A stretch of 29,768 nucleotides of DNA, from positions 1 through 29,768 of the forward strand of contig JAEWIY010000095.1 in NCBI GenBank assembly GCA_023386835.1, given 5' to 3'. The notes below the pieces were generated by a model, which ran no database searches, was not told where the DNA came from, and was given only the letters and a program-made list of their open reading frames with translations. The position numbers were made by a program, and so were the translations under genes. This DNA comes from Verrucomicrobiota bacterium (GTDB lineage: Bacteria; Verrucomicrobiota; Verrucomicrobiia; Opitutales; Opitutaceae). This document shows, in pieces, positions 1 to 7,790 of this stretch (the stretch's first letter is position 1; every line of letters begins with the position of its first letter).

Positions 1-13
1 GCGGAGCGCCGCT

Positions 14-42
14 GGAGAAGGGAGAAAGGAGAACGGAGAAGG
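14..42. repeat. Left arm of inverted heptad repeat (GGAGAAN x4)
   Basis: Four consecutive 7-nt units of the form GGAGAAN (14-20, 21-27, 28-34, 35-41) run up to the ATG at 43. The reverse complement of the array at 446-476 matches this arm over 29 nt with three differences, all at the variable seventh position of a unit. In RNA, one of these would be a G-U pair. The units also resemble Shine-Dalgarno sequences: the copies at 28 and 35 lie 11 and 4 nt before the start codon, so the arm probably supplies the ribosome binding site of the enclosed gene. Confidence 0.9.
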
Positions 43-441
43 ATGGAAACCGAACCTGATGACTTAAACGTCGAAGAAGGTCCGGCCAGTGGCACTTTTG
101 AGAATCTGCGAGTTTGGCAGGATGCCGTCGAATTGGCCGTGCTCGTCCATACGACCTATCGTTCCTGTCCCGACTTCGACCTTCGCGCTCAGGTGAAGCG
201 CGCGGCTCTCTCGGTTTCGAGCAACATCGCGGAAGGGTACGAACGATCCAGCAATTCGGAGTTCGTTCGTTACCTCGACATCGCCCGAGGATCGTGCGGC
301 GAAGTGCGGTCGCAGACGCATGTTGCCGTTCGCGTCGGACTACTCTCGCAAGCGGAAGCCAACGTGCTTCTCATGGCATCGCGTGAACTTTCCATGCGCA
401 TCGCCCGCCTGATGCAAGTTCGCCGGGAGCGGTTTGGCTGA
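43..441 (+). CDS. Four-helix-bundle protein (S23 / 23S rRNA intervening-sequence protein family)
   Basis: This 132-residue protein matches the four-helix-bundle family called S23 or IVP. Visible family motifs are the N-terminal FENLRVWQ (19-26), an RAA-SVSSNIAEG block (53-65) and an ARGSCGE segment (81-87). There is no signal peptide or membrane segment, so it should be cytoplasmic. The family is known from ORFs inside intervening sequences of 23S rRNA, and the accessory protein Avd of diversity-generating retroelements has the same fold; the molecular role of the stand-alone versions is unknown. The start at 43 is supported by the GGAG-rich sequence directly upstream. The gene fills the whole space between two inverted heptad arrays (14-42 and 446-476) and nothing else, so gene and arrays look like one unit inserted upstream of the ABC ATPase gene. 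No reverse transcriptase or rRNA sequence is nearby. Confidence 0.85.
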   Translation: METEPDDLNVEEGPASGTFENLRVWQDAVELAVLVHTTYRSCPDFDLRAQVKRAALSVSSNIAEGYERSSNSEFVRYLDIARGSCGEVRSQTHVAVRVGLLSQAEANVLLMASRELSMRIARLMQVRRERFG

Positions 442-445
442 CTGG

Positions 446-476
446 TTCCTTCTCCTTTCTCCCTTCTCCTTTCTCC
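446..476. repeat. Right arm of inverted heptad repeat (NTTCTCC x4)
   Basis: Reading the minus strand from 476, four units GGAGAAA, GGAGAAG, GGAGAAA and GGAGAAG follow in perfect 7-nt register down to 449. The arm begins 4 nt after the stop codon at 441. A transcript through the locus could pair this pyrimidine arm with the purine arm at 14-42 over about 29 bp and so enclose the whole gene in a stem-loop. There is no run of T after it that would make it a normal terminator, and the next gene starts only 15 nt downstream. Confidence 0.9.
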
Positions 477-491
477 ACACTTTTCGGACCC

Positions 492-1214
492 ATGGTCACT
501 TCGTTTCAGAATTCATCATCCTCCAGCCCCGCCGGTGAGCGCTCGATCGCCCTCCGGTGCGAAGGGCTGCACCGTTATTTGGGGCAGGGGGAAGGGCGGG
601 TGCATGTGCTCAAGGGGGTCTCCTTTGAGGCGGAGCGCGGGCAGGTCTACGCGATCGTGGGACCTTCGGGGTGCGGCAAATCCACGTTGCTGTACCAGCT
701 CGGGCTGCTCGACCGGCCCGACGATGGCCAGATCTGGATTGGCGATGAGCTGATGTCGAACAGCAGCGACGAGCTACGGACAGCGGCCCGCAACCGGCAC
801 ATCGGTTTCGTGTTCCAGTTTCACTTCCTCATGCTTGAGTTCAGCGCGCTGGAAAACGTGATGATGCCCATGCGGAAGATGGGGCGGCTCTCACCGGCGG
901 AGATGGAAGATCGGGCCCGGCATTTCCTCAGCGCCGTCGGCTTGGGCGAAAAGACGCATCGCTTGGGCACGCAGTTGTCCGGTGGTGAACAGCAGCGTGT
1001 CGCCATCGCGCGAGCGCTCGCCAACCAGCCTTCAATCCTGCTCGCCGACGAACCGACCGGAAATCTCGACCAAAAAAATTCCGGCATCGTTTTCGATCTG
1101 TTGACCCGCCTCGCGAAGGAGAACGGCCAGGCGATCGTGCTCGTGACACACAACCCGGACATCGCCAAGCGGTGCGATCAGGTCCGGCCGATGCGCGACG
1201 GCGAGTTCGTCTGA
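492..1214 (+). CDS. ABC transporter ATP-binding protein, LolD / MacB-type
   Basis: ATPase subunit (240 residues) of an ABC transporter in the LolD/MacB/FtsE group, which typically works with FtsX-like permeases; LolCDE releases lipoproteins from the inner membrane. In order: Walker A GPSGCGKST (57-65), Q-loop FVFQFHFL (107-113), signature LSGGEQQ (162-168), Walker B ILLADEP (182-188) and switch histidine H220 in LVTHN. The stretch FLMLEFSALENVMMP (112-126) resembles the LolD segment between Q-loop and signature. The first 15 residues are a Ser-rich tail without conservation; a later start is possible, though the ATG at 492 is the first good codon. No permease gene follows, so the partner probably lies upstream, outside the window, with the four-helix-bundle unit between them. 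The general ABC assignment is certain; the LolD role is inference. Confidence 0.88.
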   Translation: MVTSFQNSSSSSPAGERSIALRCEGLHRYLGQGEGRVHVLKGVSFEAERGQVYAIVGPSGCGKSTLLYQLGLLDRPDDGQIWIGDELMSNSSDELRTAARNRHIGFVFQFHFLMLEFSALENVMMPMRKMGRLSPAEMEDRARHFLSAVGLGEKTHRLGTQLSGGEQQRVAIARALANQPSILLADEPTGNLDQKNSGIVFDLLTRLAKENGQAIVLVTHNPDIAKRCDQVRPMRDGEFV

Positions 1215-1445
1215 TTTCGTCACGGCACGGCTCGATTTGAGTCGCCAGCGACGCCGCCTTGCCGGGACTTTCCTGACAGTTCGCTCAGGAAGTTCACCGG
1301 GCGGGAAACAATAAGTGCGGAGGCCGCAAGTGGCACTCCGCGCTTATGACTACTGAAAGACAAAAAACGCTTGGGAATTTTTGGTTTACTTTGGAATTCG
1401 TGGTGGGTTGCTTGCCGGCTGCCCGTGACCTCTCGACGACGATCC
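1215..1445. other. Leader region of the ACIII operon, no clear gene; hairpins only
   Basis: This stretch separates the ABC ATPase gene from the respiratory operon. It contains a short hairpin (TTCCTGA at 1270-1276 pairing with TCAGGAA at 1285-1291), the larger hairpin listed separately at 1311-1347, and then the most AT-rich segment of the neighbourhood (about 1350-1400). Such a segment is where a promoter for actA would be expected, but I cannot point to a convincing -35/-10 pair. ORFs crossing it in other frames look like chance ORFs of GC-rich DNA. Confidence 0.5.
1311..1347. other. 12-bp hairpin after the ABC ATPase gene
   Basis: ATAAGTGCGGAG (1311-1322) can pair with CTCCGCGCTTAT (1336-1347) through 11 Watson-Crick pairs and one G-U pair around a 13-nt loop. 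No T-run follows on the + strand, so it is not a canonical intrinsic terminator. It may stop or stabilise the upstream mRNA or be a dispersed palindrome. Confidence 0.6.
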
Positions 1446-1637
1446 GTGAGCCACCCACACACGCGAAAAACCTTCCTTGGCAAGTTGCTTGCAGCTGCGG
1501 CTGCGACAATCGCCGCGCCCAAACTTTTCGCGAAAGCCGCGCCGGCCTCTCCGGCTGCCGCGGCCACGCATCGGAATGCAACCCCGCGGTTGCAGACCGA
1601 TGGCCGCGCCGTTGCGCGGAGCGTTGATTCAGTCTGA
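1446..1637 (+). CDS. Possible small exported protein with Tat-like signal (uncertain)
   Basis: From a GTG at 1446, 63 codons run to a stop at 1635-1637. The N-terminus reads SHPHTRKTFLGKLL, followed by an Ala-rich hydrophobic stretch and APKLFAKAAP, which looks like a Tat or Sec signal peptide (RK pair, hydrophobic core, small residues before a possible cleavage site). The rest is a short Ala/Pro-rich tail ending in DGRAVARSVDSV. A GTG at 1425 (adding an RRR cluster) and a TTG at 1371 are alternative starts; none has a clear Shine-Dalgarno sequence. It lies 41 nt before actA and would be the first gene of the operon. Small Tat-signal proteins of this size occur in Opitutaceae as far as I recall, but I cannot assign a function. 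A chance ORF remains possible. Confidence 0.45.
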   Translation: MSHPHTRKTFLGKLLAAAAATIAAPKLFAKAAPASPAAAATHRNATPRLQTDGRAVARSVDSV

Positions 1638-1678
1638 ACCGCGCCTCCCGCGCAGCCCTTCCTCGGTCCACCCGGCTT

Positions 1679-2335
1679 ATGTCGAAGCTTTTCCCGAAAT
1701 CGGCGAACCGCCTGCCGCTGCAGATCATCGTGTATCTGTTCCTGGTCGGCGGCATCGCCACGGCGGCGATCACGTACTACGCGACGCCCAAGTATTCACG
1801 CGTTGGCTACGCTCCGGTCCAGCCGGTCCCGTACAGCCACAAGCTGCACGTCGGCCAACTCGGCCTCGATTGCCGCTACTGCCACTCCAACGTGGATGAC
1901 TCCAGCCATGCCACGGTGCCGACGGCGCAGACGTGCATGAACTGCCACAGCCAGGTCAAGAAGGACAGCCCGCTGCTCGCCCCGGTCCGGCAGAGCTACG
2001 AGTCCGGCCTGCCGGTGGAGTGGGTCCGCATTCACCAGGCGCCCGACTACGTTTACTTCAATCACGCGGTGCACGTGAATCGCGGCGTCTCCTGCGTGTC
2101 GTGCCACGGTAACGTCGACGAGATGGACGTCGTCGAGCATGCGCAGCCGCTCTCGATGTCGTTCTGCCTGGACTGCCATCGCAACCCGGAGGCGCACATC
2201 CGTCCGGTCGACCAAGTGACCAATTTGAAATGGGAGGCGCCGGGTGGTGAGTCCGGCCAACTCGAACAAGGCCGCAAGTTCGTCCACGACTGGAACGTCA
2301 TGCCGCCGCAAAGCTGCTCTGGCTGCCATCGATGA
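1679..2335 (+). CDS. actA: ACIII subunit A, membrane-anchored pentaheme cytochrome c
   Basis: This 218-residue protein has one N-terminal membrane helix (about 14-34) followed by a periplasmic domain with five CxxCH heme c sites: C65-H69, C86-H90, C139-H143, C163-H167 and C213-H217. In alternative complex III, ActA is the pentaheme subunit that, with the monoheme ActE, carries electrons from the iron-sulfur subunit ActB to a cytochrome c or oxidase. Its length and heme count are normal for the family. It is the first certain gene of the operon, and its stop codon overlaps the ATG of actB by 4 nt (ATGA at 2332-2335), suggesting translational coupling. The start at 1679 gives a short basic N-terminus before the helix, as expected for a signal-anchor. 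Confidence 0.93.
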   Translation: MSKLFPKSANRLPLQIIVYLFLVGGIATAAITYYATPKYSRVGYAPVQPVPYSHKLHVGQLGLDCRYCHSNVDDSSHATVPTAQTCMNCHSQVKKDSPLLAPVRQSYESGLPVEWVRIHQAPDYVYFNHAVHVNRGVSCVSCHGNVDEMDVVEHAQPLSMSFCLDCHRNPEAHIRPVDQVTNLKWEAPGGESGQLEQGRKFVHDWNVMPPQSCSGCHR

Positions 2336-5300
2336 AACGCCAATTTGAACATCCTGCGCCGTCGGAGCGCGAGTTGAACGGGCCTCGCTACTGGCGCAGC
2401 CTGGACGAACTGATCGAGACGCCTGGCTTCCAGGCCCAGCTCGAGCGCGAATTCCCGGCCGGAGCCTCGTCGCTCTCGGGCGTTGATCGTCGCCAGTTCT
2501 TTAAGCTGATGGCGGCCTCCTTCGCCTTGGGCGGAGTCGGACTCGCGTCCGGTTGCCGTCGCCCGGAAGCCAACATCCTGCCGTACGGCAAGTCGGTGGA
2601 AGGCGTCATCCCGGGGCTGCCGCTGTATTTCGCCACGGCGTTCCCGCTGCGTCGCAGCGCGATCCCGCTGCTGGCCGAAACGCACCAAGGCCGGCCGACC
2701 AAAATCGAAGGCAATCCGACGTTCGAAGCGATGGGCGGCGCGTCTTCGCTGCTCGCGCAAGCCTCCGTCCTCGACCTTTATGATCCGGACCGCGCGACCA
2801 CCCACACGATCGGCGGCGCAGCTGCCACGGTGGAAGCCGTGCGGGACCGACTGAACCGCATTGCCCAGGATTACTCCGGCAACAGCGGCGCGGGTCTCGC
2901 GTTCCTCGCGGAGCAGTCCAGTTCTCCCACCCGCGCCCGCCTCGTCGCGGCGCTGAAGGCCAAGTTCCCGCAAGCGGTCTGGGCCGAGTACGAGCCGGTG
3001 GCCGATGAGCCCCCGGCGGAGGCCGCGCAAGCCGCCTTCGGGCAGAATGTGAAGCCGGTTTACCGCTTCGCGAACGCGCGCCGCGTCGTCAGCCTCGATG
3101 CGGACTTCCTGCAGTGTGAAGCCGGTTCGCTGCTTTACGCGCGGGACTTCGCGAAGGCGCGCAAGGTCGTCAAGCAGGACGACCCGATGAACCGCCTCTA
3201 CGCGGTCGAGAGCACCTTTACGCTGACGGGCGGCATGGCTGATCACCGGCTGCGTTTGCCGAGCAGCCACATGCTGGCTTTTGCGGCTGCGTTGGCCGGA
3301 CGGCTCGGTGTCGGCGGTCTCGAGCAGCTCACCCAGGGCCTTGAGTTTAAGGACCAGGAGAAGTGGCTCGCCGAGTGCGCGGCTGACCTGCAGGAGCATC
3401 GCGGCCAGTCACTCGTCCTTGCCGGCGCCCACCAACCCGCGGCCGTGCACGCGATCGTTTACGCGATCAACGCGGCGCTCGGTAACGTGGGCCAGACGGT
3501 CCAGTTCGTCACGGTCGAGCAGCCGGCGGCGGCGTCGCTGACCGATCTCGCGAATGCCGCCCGCGAAGGCCGCGTGCAAACGCTGTTCGTTCTCGGCGGC
3601 AACCCGGCCTACAATGCGCCGGCCGACGTCGATTTTGCCGCGCTCGCCGGAGCGGTCCGTGACGTGGTGCGTTTCGGTTACTACGTCGATGAGACCAGCC
3701 GCCTGGCTGGCATGCACATCTGCTCGGCGCACTACCTCGAGTCGTGGGGTGACGCGCGGGCAGTGGACGGCACGATCCTGCCGATCCAGCCGATGATTCT
3801 GCCGCTCTTCAACGGGCTGACGGAGATCGAGCTGCTCGCGCGGTTGGCCGGTGAAGCCACCACGGACCCGTACGCGCTGGTCTTCAACACGCTCACCGCG
3901 AATGCCGGTGCGGGCGCGGAAAACGCGTTCCGCCAGTTCCTGCACGACGGTGTGCTGCGCAACTCCGCGTACCCGGTGGCCAATGTTCGCGTCAACGCAG
4001 GCGGCGTAGCCAACCTGGCTCGCAGCGCGGCGGCGCCGCAGGCGTTCTCCAAGGACAACTTGGAAGTCCGTTTTGTCGCCGACACGAGCGTCGACGATGG
4101 CCGGTTCGCCAACAACGGCTGGCTGCAGGAAGTCCCGGATCCGATCACCAAGATCTCCTGGGACAACGCGATCCTCATCAGCCCGCGTCTGGCGCAGGAA
4201 CTCGGCGTGTATCCGAAGGGTTCCGCGCTGCAGGTCGCGCGGGTTGAGCAGGCCAACTTCGAGCAGGGCAAGGAGCGCGCTCGGATCGGCGTTGTCACGC
4301 TGAACGGCCGGACGGTTCGTGGCCCGATCCACATCCAACCGGGTCTTGCCAACTACACGATCGTGCTGCCGCTCGGCTACGGCCGGACGGTGACGGGTCG
4401 GGTGGGGCAGGGTGCTGGCCACAACTTCTATCCATTGCGTTCCAGCGAGGGGCTGCACTTCACGTCCGGCGCCCGCCTGCAGGTGACCGACGAGGTGTAT
4501 TCGCTCGCGAATACGCAGGAGCACTGGTCGATGGAAGGCCGCGACATCGTGCGCGAAGCCAACCTCGACGAGTTTCGCGAGCATGCGAACTTCGTTCATC
4601 GGTTCGGCATGGAGTCGCACACTCCGTCGAACCTCGGCCCCTCGACCGGCGAACCGCTCCAGAAGACGGCGATCACGACGCCGCGCGGCAATTCGCTCTA
4701 CGAGCATCCGAACTTCGACGGCGTGCACCAGTGGGGCATGTCGATCGACCTGAACACCTGCTACGGCTGCAACGCCTGCGTGGTGGCCTGTCAGGCCGAG
4801 AACAACATCCCAATCGTCGGCAAGGACCAGGTCCTCCGCGGCCGTGAGATGCACTGGCTCCGCATCGACCGCTATTACTCCGACGGCCAGGCCGACGGCG
4901 AAGCGTTCGGTGGTGAAGGCAACAAGGTGCTGCCGGAAGATCCACAGGCGGTCACCCAGCCGATGGCGTGCGTGCACTGCGAATCCGCGCCTTGCGAAAC
5001 GGTGTGCCCGGTCAACGCCACGGTCCACGACGAGGAGGGTCTGAACGTGATGGCGTACAACCGCTGCATCGGCACGCGGTACTGCGCCAACAACTGTCCC
5101 TGGAAGGTTCGCCGGTTTAACTACTTCGATTACAACAAGCGTCGCACCGACCAGTTGTACATGGGGCCCTTGGGCGATTCCGGCATGCCGGAGTTGGTCA
5201 AGATGGTGAAGAATCCCGACGTCACCGTGCGCATGCGCGGCGTGATGGAGAAGTGCACCTACTGCGTGCAGCGCATCCAGCAGGCCAAGATCGCGCAGAA

Positions 5301-5733
5301 GGTGAAGGCGCGGGATTCGGGCAACGTGGTGGTGCCGGACGGCACGATCAAGACGGCCTGCCAGCAGGCGTGCCCGGCGGACTGCATCGTCTTCGGCAAC
5401 GTTCGCGATCCGAATAGTGCGGTTTCGAAGGCCAAGGCGCGCGAGCACGACTACGCGGTGTTGGGTTACCTCAACACCCGGCCGCGCACGACCTACCTCG
5501 GCAAGCTGCGCAATCCGAATCCGAAGATGCCGGATTACTACAACCAGCCGCTGACCCGCGTGGAGTACGACAAGAAGAACCATCCGGGCGGCCACCACGG
5601 CAACGGCCACGGCTCGCACGGGGAGGGTGCCGACGCCGGCCATCCGTCCGAACATGAAAAGGGCCCGCATACCCACGGCCAGCCGCACAGCTCTGTGATC
5701 AAGAAGATCATCACGACGGGAGGACTTAGCTAA
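2332..5733 (+). CDS. actB: ACIII subunit B, molybdopterin-like / iron-sulfur fusion protein
   Basis: This 1133-residue protein has the ACIII-B architecture: an N-terminal extension (YWRSLDEL at 20-27), a Tat motif with twin Arg 53-54 (DRRQFFKLM) and hydrophobic stretch to about 74, a large molybdopterin-oxidoreductase-like domain to about 780, and a C-terminal ferredoxin-like domain. In ACIII the first domain carries no molybdenum cofactor. The ferredoxin part has Cys sets C810/813/816/820, C880/883/888/892, C912/918/922 and C975/978 with C1010/1014/1018. The three-Cys set at 912-922 fits a [3Fe-4S] cluster beside three [4Fe-4S] clusters, as known for the family. It faces the periplasm and relays electrons from quinol oxidised at the ActC/ActB interface. 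The last ~45 residues are His/Gly-rich (see findings). The stop overlaps the actC start (TAATG). Confidence 0.95.
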   Translation: MKRQFEHPAPSERELNGPRYWRSLDELIETPGFQAQLEREFPAGASSLSGVDRRQFFKLMAASFALGGVGLASGCRRPEANILPYGKSVEGVIPGLPLYFATAFPLRRSAIPLLAETHQGRPTKIEGNPTFEAMGGASSLLAQASVLDLYDPDRATTHTIGGAAATVEAVRDRLNRIAQDYSGNSGAGLAFLAEQSSSPTRARLVAALKAKFPQAVWAEYEPVADEPPAEAAQAAFGQNVKPVYRFANARRVVSLDADFLQCEAGSLLYARDFAKARKVVKQDDPMNRLYAVESTFTLTGGMADHRLRLPSSHMLAFAAALAGRLGVGGLEQLTQGLEFKDQEKWLAECAADLQEHRGQSLVLAGAHQPAAVHAIVYAINAALGNVGQTVQFVTVEQPAAASLTDLANAAREGRVQTLFVLGGNPAYNAPADVDFAALAGAVRDVVRFGYYVDETSRLAGMHICSAHYLESWGDARAVDGTILPIQPMILPLFNGLTEIELLARLAGEATTDPYALVFNTLTANAGAGAENAFRQFLHDGVLRNSAYPVANVRVNAGGVANLARSAAAPQAFSKDNLEVRFVADTSVDDGRFANNGWLQEVPDPITKISWDNAILISPRLAQELGVYPKGSALQVARVEQANFEQGKERARIGVVTLNGRTVRGPIHIQPGLANYTIVLPLGYGRTVTGRVGQGAGHNFYPLRSSEGLHFTSGARLQVTDEVYSLANTQEHWSMEGRDIVREANLDEFREHANFVHRFGMESHTPSNLGPSTGEPLQKTAITTPRGNSLYEHPNFDGVHQWGMSIDLNTCYGCNACVVACQAENNIPIVGKDQVLRGREMHWLRIDRYYSDGQADGEAFGGEGNKVLPEDPQAVTQPMACVHCESAPCETVCPVNATVHDEEGLNVMAYNRCIGTRYCANNCPWKVRRFNYFDYNKRRTDQLYMGPLGDSGMPELVKMVKNPDVTVRMRGVMEKCTYCVQRIQQAKIAQKVKARDSGNVVVPDGTIKTACQQACPADCIVFGNVRDPNSAVSKAKAREHDYAVLGYLNTRPRTTYLGKLRNPNPKMPDYYNQPLTRVEYDKKNHPGGHHGNGHGSHGEGADAGHPSEHEKGPHTHGQPHSSVIKKIITTGGLS

Positions 5734-7232
5734 TGGCTCACGCTCATTCGGCGGTCGCCGCTCCGGCGATCCTCAAGGAGGTCAAACCAGCGGTCCTCCC
5801 GCGGGCAGTGCTCGTTGAGCACAACCGGGGGTTCGCCTGGATCACGGACAAGATCTGCAGCATCATCGAGGGCAAGACGCCCGGCTGGTGGTGGGCCTGT
5901 TTCGCCGTCGCCTGCTTCGTCGCTTCATGGACGATCGGCGGTCTGGTGTACCTGGTCTCGACCGGTGTGGGTGTCTGGGGTCACGCCAATCCGGTCAACT
6001 GGGCCTGGGACATCGTCAACTTCGTGTTCTGGATCGGTATCGGCCACGCCGGTACGCTGATTTCGGCCATTCTGTGTCTCTTGCGCCAGAAGTGGCGCAC
6101 CTCGATCAACCGGGCGGCCGAGGCCATGACCATCTTCGCGGTGGTCTGCGCGGCCATCTTTCCGGTCTTCCACGTCGGCCGCGTGTGGTTCGCGGTGCTG
6201 CCCGGTTACCTGTTCCCGTTCCCCAACGCGAACGCGATCTGGCCGCAGTTCCGCTCACCGCTGGAGTGGGACGTGTTCGCCGTGTCGACGTACGGTACGG
6301 TTTCCGTGCTGTTCTGGTACGTCGGTCTGATTCCTGACCTGGCGATCCTGCGTGACCGCTTCTACGCGGCGGGCAACCGTGTGCGCTCCGCCCTCTACGG
6401 CTTCTTCGCGATGGGCTGGCGCGGCGCCAACCGCCACTGGAGCAACTACGAGATGGCGTACCTGATCCTGGCCGGCGTTTCCACGCCGCTGGTGCTCTCG
6501 GTGCACACCATCGTGTCGTTCGACTTCGCCGTGTCGCTCCTGCCGGGCTGGCACACGACGATCTTCCCGCCGTACTTCGTTGCCGGCGCGATCTTCTCCG
6601 GCTTCGGCATGGTGCTCACGCTCATGCTGCCGCTCCGGGCGATCTACCGTCTCGAGGATCTGATCACGCAGTACCACATCGACTGCATGTGTAAGATCAC
6701 TTTGGCGACCGGTACGATCGTCGGCTACGCCTACGGGATGGAGTTCTTCATCGCGTGGTACGGCGCGAACCCGTATGAGGGCTTCGCGTTCATCAACCGC
6801 GCGTTCGGCCACTACGCCTGGGCGTACTGGATCATGATCTCGTGCAACGTGATCACGCCGCAGTTCTTCTGGTTCAAGAAGGTCCGGCAGAACACCGCGC
6901 TGGTCTGGGTGCTCTCGATCTTCGTCAACGTCGGCATGTGGTTCGAGCGCTTCGTGATCATCGTTACGTCGCTGGCCCGTGACTTCCTGCCGTCGTCGTG
7001 GGGTTACTACAGCCCGTCGATCGTCGAACTGTTCACGTTCTTCGGCACCTTCGGGGTGTTCAGCGTGCTGTTCCTCCTCTTCATCCGGTTCCTGCCCATC
7101 ATGCCGATGGCGGAACTCAAGGCGGTCACCCCGCAGGCGGATCCGCATCATCACGATCCGCACCACGATCCGAAACATGTCGAGCCCGCCGGGACCGAGC
7201 GTGGCGTCGGCGCACCGCCCCGTCCGCACTAA
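5733..7232 (+). CDS. actC: ACIII subunit C, NrfD-like quinol-oxidising membrane protein
   Basis: This 499-residue polytopic protein is of the NrfD/PsrC type. Members have about ten membrane helices and, in ACIII, ActC contributes the quinol site next to ActB and a putative proton path. Recognisable stretches include HVGRVWFAVLPGYLFPFPN (about 147-165), SPLEWDVFAVSTYG (about 172-185), and WSNYEMAYLILAG plus VLSVHTIVSFDF (about 234-269). The C-terminal tail (about 467-499) is cytoplasmic and His-rich, with ADPHHHDPHHDPKHVEP near the end. The gene starts on the ATG that overlaps the actB stop, and actD follows after 21 nt. Length agrees with the family. Confidence 0.95.
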   Translation: MAHAHSAVAAPAILKEVKPAVLPRAVLVEHNRGFAWITDKICSIIEGKTPGWWWACFAVACFVASWTIGGLVYLVSTGVGVWGHANPVNWAWDIVNFVFWIGIGHAGTLISAILCLLRQKWRTSINRAAEAMTIFAVVCAAIFPVFHVGRVWFAVLPGYLFPFPNANAIWPQFRSPLEWDVFAVSTYGTVSVLFWYVGLIPDLAILRDRFYAAGNRVRSALYGFFAMGWRGANRHWSNYEMAYLILAGVSTPLVLSVHTIVSFDFAVSLLPGWHTTIFPPYFVAGAIFSGFGMVLTLMLPLRAIYRLEDLITQYHIDCMCKITLATGTIVGYAYGMEFFIAWYGANPYEGFAFINRAFGHYAWAYWIMISCNVITPQFFWFKKVRQNTALVWVLSIFVNVGMWFERFVIIVTSLARDFLPSSWGYYSPSIVELFTFFGTFGVFSVLFLLFIRFLPIMPMAELKAVTPQADPHHHDPHHDPKHVEPAGTERGVGAPPRPH

Positions 7233-7253
7233 GCCTCGTTCTTCCTCCTTACC

Positions 7254-7787
7254 ATGGCTGCTCAACCTTACGGTTTGATCGCCACCTTCGAGACCGCCGC
7301 GGACATCTATCACGCGGCGCAGAAGGTGCGGGATGCCGGCTACAAATTCTGGGACTGCATCACGCCGTGTCCCGTCCACGGCCTTGATGGGGCGATGGGC
7401 GTGCGGCGCTCCAAAGTTCCGCGCTTCTCGCTGCTGGGCGGTATCCTCGGCTTCACGACCGGCATGACGATGATCTGGTGGATGAACAAGTTCGACTATC
7501 CGCTGATTGTCGGCGGCAAGCCGCTGTTCAGCCCGATGTTCGCCTTTCCGATCTCGTACGAGCTGACGATTCTCTTCACCGCCTTCTTCACGATCGGTGG
7601 CATGTTTTTCCTCAACCGGCTGCCGATGCACTACCATCCGGTGCTCAAGCACGACCTGATCGTGCGCGGCCTCGACGACCGTTTCCTATTGGTGATCGAG
7701 TCGCGGGATCCCAAGTTCAACCTCTCCGCCACCCAGGCGCTGCTCGAGTCAGCGGGCGGCAAGGACATCAGCGCCCTCGAACACTGA
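7254..7787 (+). CDS. actD: ACIII subunit D (DUF3341 membrane protein)
   Basis: This 177-residue protein has the ActD/DUF3341 pattern: a soluble N-terminal part with TFETAADIYHAAQKVRDAGY (11-30) and the family motif PVHGLDGAMGVRRSKVP (40-56), then two membrane helices (about 59-77 and 97-120), then a short cytoplasmic tail. In ACIII structures, ActD is a structural two-helix subunit beside the ActC/ActF core with no cofactor. The tail contains HYHPVLKHD (126-134) and FLLVIESRDPKF, as in relatives. It sits between actC and actE, and only 3 nt separate its stop from the actE ATG. Confidence 0.93.
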   Translation: MAAQPYGLIATFETAADIYHAAQKVRDAGYKFWDCITPCPVHGLDGAMGVRRSKVPRFSLLGGILGFTTGMTMIWWMNKFDYPLIVGGKPLFSPMFAFPISYELTILFTAFFTIGGMFFLNRLPMHYHPVLKHDLIVRGLDDRFLLVIESRDPKFNLSATQALLESAGGKDISALEH

Positions 7788-7790
7788 GCC

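Noticed and set aside
14..476. Four-helix-bundle gene as Avd of a diversity-generating retroelement
   Set aside because: No reverse transcriptase, template repeat or variable target gene is visible nearby.
14..476. Heptad arrays as a CRISPR array
   Set aside because: Units are 7 nt in direct contact with no spacers, and no cas gene is present.
3409..5688. Long minus-strand open frame (759 codons) opposite actB
   Set aside because: It is the mirror of actB codon bias in high-GC DNA; the translation is Arg/Val/His-rich with no motif, while actB on the other strand has full family similarity.
2332..5733. ActB as a true molybdenum enzyme (formate dehydrogenase or polysulfide reductase)
   Set aside because: The fusion of the molybdopterin-like domain with a ferredoxin domain, the neighbours ActA and ActC-F and the cluster pattern are those of ACIII, where this domain binds no molybdenum.
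6255..7652. Minus-strand open frame of 465 codons opposite actC and actD
   Set aside because: Highly charged low-complexity translation spanning two well-supported genes; a shadow ORF.
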